A stretch of 64,000 nt of DNA, taken from Amycolatopsis pithecellobii. Lineage in GTDB: Bacteria > Actinomycetota > Actinomycetes > Mycobacteriales > Pseudonocardiaceae. The translations under genes and the position numbers were made by a program. This document shows, piece after piece, positions 58,749-64,000 of the stretch. The notes beneath the pieces were generated by a model. The model did not search any database, was not told the origin of the DNA, and saw only the letters and a program-made list of their open reading frames with translations. The stretch spans positions 108,674 through 172,673 of the forward strand of contig NZ_WMBA01000008.1 in NCBI RefSeq assembly GCF_009707865.1, in the 5' to 3' direction. How positions within the stretch are numbered: position 1 is the first letter of the stretch; each line of letters opens with the position of its first letter.

Positions 58749-59149
58749 TGTCCCTCACCCCTGCGATCAGCTTTCTCGATTTCTGAAGGGCCCCACGATG
58801 GCGCCTCGTGAGCCCTTCGTGCCGCTGGACAACGTTCCAGCGCCCCTGTTTGTGCCCGGGCTCGTAGTGAGGCAGGTCTCTCTTGGGCTAGCGTTATCCC
58901 AGACCCTCGGCTACGGCCGGAGCCCGCAGAGGGTAGCTCACCACATACCCGGACTCGCAACGTGTTAGACAAACGTCTGCGCACGTCACTCAACAGGGCG
59001 AGAAGCTTGCCTCACAGGGCCAGGTCGAGGGACACAATGGCCCCCTCGAACGGGGGCGGCGACAGTGGTGCACTGTAACGCTTAGGCTGATCAGGAACGA
59101 AGGTCCTGATGCAGGGGGACGGCAGGGCAGTCGGGAAGGGATCGGGCAG
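58749..59149. promoter_or_regulatory. 401-base divergent intergenic region between DUF4193 and cei
   Basis: No gene is recognised. It must hold promoters for both flanking genes. TAACGC/TAGCCC near 58890-58905 on the minus strand and the CACTGTAACGCTTAGGCTGA segment near 59071 on the plus strand are possible promoter areas. The purine-rich AAGGGATCGGGCAGG precedes the GTG of the plus-strand gene. Confidence 0.35.
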
Positions 59150-59827
59150 GTGGCGTCGGGGATCGGTTTCGGCAACCGCAAAAAACGGGGCTACCGCAGA
59201 CGCCGTCCGCTTCCGGCACTCATCGTCATCGCGATACTCGGGCTCGTCGCGATGGTCGTGTGGGTCCGCGCGATCACGGACAAGGCCGACATCGACACGG
59301 CACTGCGGTGCACACCGCCGCCCACGCCCGCCCAGGGGCTGACCTACAGCTCGCTCACCCACACCGCGCTCGACGACATCGCGCCCATCCCGCCGGACAA
59401 GATCGCGGTGCAGGTACTCAACGCGAGCCAGGCGCGTGGCCAGGGTGCCATCACCACGGAAGGCTTGCGGGAGCTCGGTTTCGCGCAGATCGCCCCGCCG
59501 GACAACGATCCGGCGTACCCGAACCAGGACGCGAAATGCCAGGGCCAGTTGCGCTTCGGTGACAACGGGCGTTCCGCGGCCCGCACACTGAGCCTCGTGC
59601 TGCCGTGCCTGGAACTGGTCAAGGACACCCGCGCGGACGCGTCGGTCGACGTGTCGACGGCCGCCGGCTTCGGCGACCTGCGGCCCACCCCGCAGGCCCG
59701 CCAGATCCTGCAGCAGCTGCAGCAGTGGTCGGCGCAGCATCCCGACGGCGGCAACGAGCAGTCCGCGGGTCCCGGCCCGGTACTGGACCCGGCATTGCTT
59801 TCCGGCGCCCGCAACGTCGTTTGCTGA
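59150..59827 (+). CDS. cei: Envelope integrity protein Cei (LytR_C domain)
   Basis: 225 residues. A basic N-terminus and one membrane helix (PLPALIVIAILGLVAMVVWV) place the rest outside the membrane. The exported part contains KIAVQVLNASQARGQGAITT with GLRELGF, the LytR C-terminal-like alpha/beta domain, and three cysteines likely to form disulfides. Rv2700 (Cei) is the mycobacterial counterpart from gene order. GTG at 59150. Confidence 0.83.
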   Translation: MASGIGFGNRKKRGYRRRRPLPALIVIAILGLVAMVVWVRAITDKADIDTALRCTPPPTPAQGLTYSSLTHTALDDIAPIPPDKIAVQVLNASQARGQGAITTEGLRELGFAQIAPPDNDPAYPNQDAKCQGQLRFGDNGRSAARTLSLVLPCLELVKDTRADASVDVSTAAGFGDLRPTPQARQILQQLQQWSAQHPDGGNEQSAGPGPVLDPALLSGARNVVC

Positions 59828-59835
59828 CGGCGGGC

Positions 59836-60642
59836 TCACACCTCGCCGATTCCGCAGTCGATGAGCGTGGCCCGCAGGGACGCCGCGATCGACGGGGTGG
59901 CGACGAACGTCGCGTCGGCGCCCAGCGGGAGATCTTCCCCCGGTAGCGCCACGTGTGCGCCGGCCTCGGCGGCGATCAGCGCGCCCGCGGCCCAGTCCCA
60001 GCGGTGCAGGCCGTGCTCGACATAGGCGTCGAGCCAGCCGGCCGCGACCGCGCACAGGTCGAGCGACGACGCGCCGGCCCGCCGGATGTCGCGCACCCTC
60101 GGCACGAGTTCCGCGACCACCGCGGCCTGCCGCGCCCGGCGGCCGGCGTCGTAGGCGAATCCGGTACCGACGAGCGTCAGGTCGAGCCGTTCCGGCGACG
60201 AGACGCGCAGTGGCCGCCCGTCAAGCCACGCGCCCTGCCCGCGCGCCGCCGTCCAGGACCGGCCACTCGCCGGTTCGACAACCGCGCCCGCGACCGAAAC
60301 ACCGTCGATCTCCGCGGCCACGGAAACCGCGAAACCCGGTAAGCCGTAAAGGAAATTGACCGTGCCGTCGATCGGGTCGACCACCCACGTGACCCCGTCA
60401 CCGGCGGCGCCGCCCTCCTCCTCACCGAGCACCTGATCAGCGGGGCGCAGCCGCGCCAGCCGCTCCCGGATCAGCCGCTCCGCCGCACGATCCACGGCAG
60501 TCACCACGTCGGTATCGGTCGTCTTGGTGTCGACCTGCACCGATTCGCCTGCCAGCATGGCTTCACGGGCGCGGCGCACCAGATCGGCCGCCTCTTCGGC
60601 AACCTGGACGGCAGTGGCTAGTTCGGACTCGAAGGCTCCCAC
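59836..60642 (-). CDS. suhB: Inositol monophosphatase family protein (SuhB)
   Basis: 268 residues. Metal and substrate motifs are complete: [21 protein letters not shown] and [16 protein letters not shown]. The enzyme dephosphorylates inositol 1-phosphate or related sugars. GTG at 60642 begins [15 protein letters not shown] at 60660 would add six residues and, being close to a TTTATC box, would be nearly leaderless. It is divergent from ppgK, as in M. tuberculosis (Rv2701c-Rv2702). Confidence 0.9.
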   Translation of the reverse strand: MGAFESELATAVQVAEEAADLVRRAREAMLAGESVQVDTKTTDTDVVTAVDRAAERLIRERLARLRPADQVLGEEEGGAAGDGVTWVVDPIDGTVNFLYGLPGFAVSVAAEIDGVSVAGAVVEPASGRSWTAARGQGAWLDGRPLRVSSPERLDLTLVGTGFAYDAGRRARQAAVVAELVPRVRDIRRAGASSLDLCAVAAGWLDAYVEHGLHRWDWAAGALIAAEAGAHVALPGEDLPLGADATFVATPSIAASLRATLIDCGIGEV

Positions 60643-60714
60643 ATCACCATGTGACCACACCCGGATAAAGTCTCGTGGACAGGCTTCTGAATCGAGCAGG
60701 AAGGGATCACGCCA

Positions 60715-61476
60715 ATGCCGGCGACCCGAGGTTTCGGAATCGACATCGGTGGCAGCGGAATCAAGGGCGCCCTTGTCGACCTGGAAAAGGGCGCGCTCAT
60801 TGGCGACCGCCTCCGGATCGACACCCCACAGCCCGCGACGCCGAAGGCCGTCGCCGAGGTGGTGGCGAAGGTCGTGCGCCACTTCGGATGGGACGGCCCG
60901 GTCGGCATCACACTGCCCGCGGTGATCAAGAAAGGCGTCGCGCACACCGCGGCGAACATCGATCCCCAGTGGATCGGCACCGACGCGGACGCGTTGTTCG
61001 CCGATGTGCTCGGCCGACCGGTCGAGAACATCGCGATGCTGAACGACGCCGATGCCGCCGGCATGGCCGAGATCCGTTTCGGTGACCCGTCCGCCCGCCA
61101 CGGCGTGACAACCCTGCTCACCTTCGGCACCGGCATCGGCAGCGCCGTCTTCCAGGACGGCAAGCTCGTCCCCAACACCGAGTTCGGTCACGTCGAGGTC
61201 GACGGGCACGACGCGGAGAAGCGTGCCGCCGCCTCGGTGAAGGACAACGAAGGCCTGTCGTATCACCACTGGGCCAAGCGGGTAAGTCGTTACCTGACCG
61301 TGCTCGAAAACCTGATCTGGCCGGATCTGTTCATTGTGGGCGGCGGGGTCAGCAAGAAGTCCGAGAAGTGGGTGCCGCTGCTCGAGGTCCGGACCAAGAT
61401 CCTGGTCGCATCGTTGCAGAACAACGCGGGCATCGTGGGTGCCGCCGCCGCGGCCGTGGAGGGCATCGAACACTGA
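60715..61476 (+). CDS. ppgK: Polyphosphate glucokinase
   Basis: 253 residues of the ROK family, phosphorylating glucose with polyphosphate or [21 protein letters not shown] is the phosphate-binding loop, [15 protein letters not shown] contains the catalytic Asp, and [14 protein letters not shown] is the second phosphate loop. The actinobacterial PpgK-specific segment [17 protein letters not shown] is present. It lies directly upstream of the sigA promoter. Confidence 0.94.
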   Translation: MPATRGFGIDIGGSGIKGALVDLEKGALIGDRLRIDTPQPATPKAVAEVVAKVVRHFGWDGPVGITLPAVIKKGVAHTAANIDPQWIGTDADALFADVLGRPVENIAMLNDADAAGMAEIRFGDPSARHGVTTLLTFGTGIGSAVFQDGKLVPNTEFGHVEVDGHDAEKRAAASVKDNEGLSYHHWAKRVSRYLTVLENLIWPDLFIVGGGVSKKSEKWVPLLEVRTKILVASLQNNAGIVGAAAAAVEGIEH

Positions 61477-61540
61477 GCTGCGCCGCGCCGCGGACCCGGC
61501 CCGTCGATGATCGGCCCGCAACCTTTGCGCGTATCGTCGT

Positions 61541-61546
61541 TACAAT
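61541..61546 (+). promoter_or_regulatory. Probable -10 element of sigA
   Basis: TACAAT in the context CGTTACAATGG is a strong housekeeping -10 box, 118 bases before the chosen sigA start. No good -35 match is seen 17 bases upstream (GCAACC), so an extended -10 or activator may compensate. Confidence 0.45.
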
Positions 61547-61663
61547 GGAACACGGCCCACGGTCGCGGAGACAAAACCGCAGGCCGCGGGGCGTTCCCCG
61601 AATCTGAGGCAGCCGGGACCCCGGTCCGGGCTCGCCGTGATCGACCGCTGCGAAAGGGCGTAC

Positions 61664-63052
61664 GTGGCACCCGCAAAAACCGCTACTCGAAGCGGCACGA
61701 AGACGACAAGCGCGGAACCCGACGCAGGCGACGAGGCCGCCACCGAGCAGGCAGGCGCCGCCGCCAAGAAGCCGGCCGCACGCAAGACCGCCGCCAAGAC
61801 CCCGGCGAAGAAGGGCCCGGCCAAGACCCGCACGCGGAAGGCCGCGTCCAAGGGGGAGGACGGGAGCGAGCCGGACGGCCCTGGCGCCGACGAGGAGATC
61901 GAGGACGTCGACCTCGAGGCTGATCTCGCCGATCTGGAAGAGGTCGAGGTGGACGTCGTGGACGCGACGGTCACCGAGGAAGACGGCGAGTCCGAGGAGG
62001 AGGAGCCTGCGACCCCGCGTGCCGAGCGCACCAAGCACGCCGGTCCCAAGTCCTCGAACGATCCCGACTTCGTCTGGGACGAGGAAGAGTCCGAGGCGCT
62101 GCGGCAGGCCCGCAAGGACGCCGAGCTCACCGCCTCGGCCGACTCCGTGCGTGCCTACTTGAAGCAGATCGGCAAGGTCGCGCTGCTGAACGCCGAGGAG
62201 GAGGTGGAGCTCGCCAAGCGGATCGAGGCCGGGCTCTACGCCGCCGAGCGCGTCCGCGTCGCCGAGGATGAGGGCGAGAAGCTCGCCACCCAGATGCGCC
62301 GCGATCTCAAGTGGATCGTGCGGGACGGTGAGCGCGCCAAGAACCACCTGCTCGAGGCGAACCTCCGGCTGGTCGTCTCGCTCGCCAAGCGCTACACCGG
62401 CCGCGGGATGGCGTTCCTGGACCTCATCCAGGAGGGCAACCTCGGTCTGATCCGCGCGGTCGAGAAGTTCGACTACACCAAGGGTTACAAGTTCTCCACG
62501 TATGCCACGTGGTGGATCCGGCAGGCGATCACCCGCGCCATGGCCGACCAGGCGCGCACCATCCGCATCCCGGTGCACATGGTCGAGGTGATCAACAAGC
62601 TCGGCCGGATCCAGCGCGAGCTGCTCCAGGATCTCGGGCGCGAGCCCACCCCGGAGGAGCTGGCCAAGGAGATGGACATCTCGCCGGAGAAGGTGCTGGA
62701 GATCCAGCAGTACGCCCGCGAGCCCATCTCACTGGACCAGACCATTGGCGACGAGGGCGACTCGCAGCTCGGTGACTTCATCGAGGACAGTGAAGCGGTT
62801 GTAGCCGTGGACGCGGTCTCGTTCACGTTGCTGCAGGACCAGCTGCAGTCGGTACTGCAGACGCTGTCCGAGCGCGAGGCCGGCGTGGTGCGGCTGCGTT
62901 TCGGTCTCACCGACGGCCAGCCCCGCACCCTGGACGAGATCGGCCAGGTCTACGGCGTGACCCGGGAGCGGATCCGCCAGATCGAGTCGAAGACGATGTC
63001 CAAGCTGCGGCACCCGTCGCGCTCTCAGGTGTTGCGCGACTACCTGGACTGA
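61664..63052 (+). CDS. sigA: Principal RNA polymerase sigma factor (SigA/HrdB type)
   Basis: 462 residues. The N-terminal about 150 are Lys/Ala-rich ([19 protein letters not shown]), then acidic, as in actinobacterial HrdB/SigA. Region 1.2 ([20 protein letters not shown]), region 2 ([20 protein letters not shown] and [20 protein letters not shown]), region 3 and region 4 ([20 protein letters not shown]) are complete. GTG at 61664 has AAAGGG just upstream; GTG 61637 would add nine residues. A strong intrinsic terminator follows. Confidence 0.97.
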   Translation: MAPAKTATRSGTKTTSAEPDAGDEAATEQAGAAAKKPAARKTAAKTPAKKGPAKTRTRKAASKGEDGSEPDGPGADEEIEDVDLEADLADLEEVEVDVVDATVTEEDGESEEEEPATPRAERTKHAGPKSSNDPDFVWDEEESEALRQARKDAELTASADSVRAYLKQIGKVALLNAEEEVELAKRIEAGLYAAERVRVAEDEGEKLATQMRRDLKWIVRDGERAKNHLLEANLRLVVSLAKRYTGRGMAFLDLIQEGNLGLIRAVEKFDYTKGYKFSTYATWWIRQAITRAMADQARTIRIPVHMVEVINKLGRIQRELLQDLGREPTPEELAKEMDISPEKVLEIQQYAREPISLDQTIGDEGDSQLGDFIEDSEAVVAVDAVSFTLLQDQLQSVLQTLSEREAGVVRLRFGLTDGQPRTLDEIGQVYGVTRERIRQIESKTMSKLRHPSRSQVLRDYLD

Positions 63053-63066
63053 GAACGCTTTCCCGC

Positions 63067-63101
63067 GAGGGGGCCGTCACGGTTTTCGTGACGGCCCCCT
63101 C
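63067..63101 (+). terminator. Intrinsic terminator of sigA
   Basis: Perfect 15-base stem GAGGGGGCCGTCACG/CGTGACGGCCCCCTC with a 5-base loop, 15 bases after the sigA stop. Confidence 0.92.
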
Positions 63102-63708
63102 GGTGTTTCCGGCCGTGCCGACGGCGGGAAGCGCTTACACCCACGCGTTGCTCCACATTGGAGTGTCCATTGTGCCCATCACGCCACTGTCGGACGTGGC
63201 TTCCGTGACTGCTTGGTCACTCCCCACTGTCCACATTGGGCACTGTTGCACCCGGATGGCGTAGTCAGGCCGGCACCATGCGTGCCGGGCGCCCGGCCCT
63301 ACAGTGAAGTGCCTCACGTCCGCAAGTGCCCAAATGAGCGCGGATTCCGCCTCCGGGCGTTCGCCGAGAACGAACAAGCGGCGCCGGGAAAGCCACCCGC
63401 GGCGGGGATTGCAAACCACGATCGCAAGGCGTCCAAAGCATCCTGACCTGGATGAATGCGCTGGTCTGGACGTTTCCCCGAGGTTTCGCCGTCCTGCATC
63501 GCGGGACCGGCACTACGGCATCCGGGGTAATTCCACGTGACACGTGTCCCACCGAGCCGGGAACACTTGCACCATTCCCAGCGTCTGCAAGAGTGGAAGG
63601 AACGAACACGGCGGAGCCGGCGCGATCCCCGCACCGGCAGTAGTTCCGAAGTGATCGCGCTGGATCGATGGCATCGGGCAACCGGTGCCGGGACGGAGGG
63701 AGACTCCC
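63102..63708. other. 607-base region without a recognised gene, upstream of DUF7455
   Basis: All open frames here look like chance high-G+C frames; none has both a ribosome site and recognisable sequence. The region contains a palindrome GACACGTGTC (63539-63548) next to another CACGTG, and AT-richer patches near 63150-63250 with repeated CCACATTGG/CCATTGTG-like words. It presumably holds the promoter of the small gene at 63709 and could encode an unrecognised RNA. Confidence 0.3.
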
Positions 63709-63888
63709 ATGACATCGCCGACGCTCGCCCGCCCCGAATTGACCGCTGCCGACCGGTGTGACCGGTGCGGCGCCGCAGCACAGGTACGAGCGATTCTCGC
63801 CTCCGGTGGTGAGCTGCTCTTCTGCGGTCACCACGCTCGCGAATACGAGGGGAAGCTCAAGGAAATGGCAGCCGAGATCCAGAAGTAG
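63709..63888 (+). CDS. Small DUF7455-type zinc-finger-like protein
   Basis: 59 residues: MTSPTLARPELTAADRCDRC begins the protein, giving a CDRC pair, followed by LLFCGHHAREY. The two Cys and the C-G-H-H group could bind zinc. Small proteins of this type are common downstream of sigA in actinobacteria; the function is unknown. ATG at 63709 has GGAGGG eight bases upstream, and a strong terminator follows. Confidence 0.85.
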   Translation: MTSPTLARPELTAADRCDRCGAAAQVRAILASGGELLFCGHHAREYEGKLKEMAAEIQK

Positions 63889-63908
63889 TTTCCGACTTCA
63901 CAAGCTGG

Positions 63909-63945
63909 AAGGCGAGCGCTCGCGGAGAGCGCTCGCCTTTCTTGT
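63909..63945 (+). terminator. Intrinsic terminator of the DUF7455 gene
   Basis: Perfect 13-base stem AAGGCGAGCGCTC/GAGCGCTCGCCTT with a 5-base loop, followed by TCTTGTT. Confidence 0.92.
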
Positions 63946-63957
63946 TCCGAGTGTTTT

Positions 63958-64000
63958 TTGGGGGGCGGAGCCCCCCAACCCCGCCCCGGGGGCAAGCCCC
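63958..64000 (+). repeat. G/C-rich hairpin repeat at the right edge
   Basis: TTGGGGGGC/GCCCCCCAA around GGA (63958-63978), directly after a run of T, then CCCCGCCCCGGGGGCAAGCC to the window edge, the start of a second similar hairpin. Such paired G/C hairpins are frequent intergenic repeats in actinomycetes (general knowledge). Confidence 0.55.

Noticed and set aside
63265..63834. Minus-strand 189-codon frame downstream of sigA
   Set aside because: No ribosome site, no recognisable sequence, and it runs antisense through the well-supported small gene at 63709.
1..64000. tRNA, rRNA, CRISPR array, transposase or phage genes
   Set aside because: I looked for tRNA-like cloverleaf ends, regularly spaced repeats and DDE or integrase motifs and saw none; small structured RNAs could still have been missed by eye.

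Overview
The window is high-G+C, gene-dense DNA from an actinobacterium. Codon use, frequent GTG starts, 4-base ATGA/GTGA gene overlaps, an IdeR/DmdR-type iron box, F420-type luciferase-like enzymes, coproporphyrin-route heme genes and a long conserved block matching the Mycobacterium tuberculosis Rv2674-Rv2703 order (recalled, not searched) all point to Actinomycetia. The accessory content suggests Pseudonocardiaceae, probably Amycolatopsis or a close relative; the genus is inference.

Left part, about 1-28 kb. The window opens inside a GT87 membrane glycosyltransferase gene. Next, on the minus strand, is an iron-box-controlled desferrioxamine-type operon (decarboxylase, N-hydroxylase, NIS synthetase). 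It lacks the expected acyltransferase gene and instead ends in a glutamine-synthetase-like gene that carries an in-frame tandem-repeat insertion. Housekeeping and accessory genes follow: a luciferase-like oxidoreductase, an S9 peptidase, ornithine aminotransferase, a GNAT pseudogene, a PAP2 phosphatase, ZapE, a RibD-like reductase, LigC, a lipoprotein hydrolase homologue without its nucleophile, a second GT87 enzyme, two more luciferase-like enzymes, a LigD-type polymerase domain, a VTT-domain membrane protein, and a PknA/B-like kinase whose only sensible start is ATC. MsrB, a VapBC pair and hemE-hemY-hemQ complete this part.

Middle part, about 28-46.7 kb. DUF3000, an orphan LuxR-type regulator with a structured leader, RNase D, a cupin and the fadA-fadB pair are followed by an inserted block. 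That block holds a toxin-antitoxin pair, a two-component system, two ECF sigma/anti-sigma modules, two lipoproteins with PF03640-type repeats, a secreted DUF1996 protein, a DUF4142 protein, a ferric-reductase-like membrane protein, a ferredoxin and a ferredoxin reductase. Three promoters here share the same motif, TGAAC[C/T]-N16-CGT[A/G]T, so these genes look like one ECF regulon. The natural reading is an electron path from NAD(P)H through flavoprotein, ferredoxin and membrane cytochrome towards exported lipoproteins. It is the best candidate for an undescribed system in the window.

Right part, about 46.7-64 kb. This is a conserved actinobacterial core: dxs, a TrmA-type methyltransferase, an APC permease divergent from the two TrkA-type proteins CeoB/CeoC, DUF3159, an OB-fold protein, an alpha/beta hydrolase, DUF3710, dut, DUF3093, DUF4193, a Cei/LytR_C protein, an inositol monophosphatase, polyphosphate glucokinase, the principal sigma factor and a small DUF7455 protein. 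A third VapBC pair is inserted between the hydrolase and DUF3710. I saw no rRNA, tRNA, CRISPR array or transposase.
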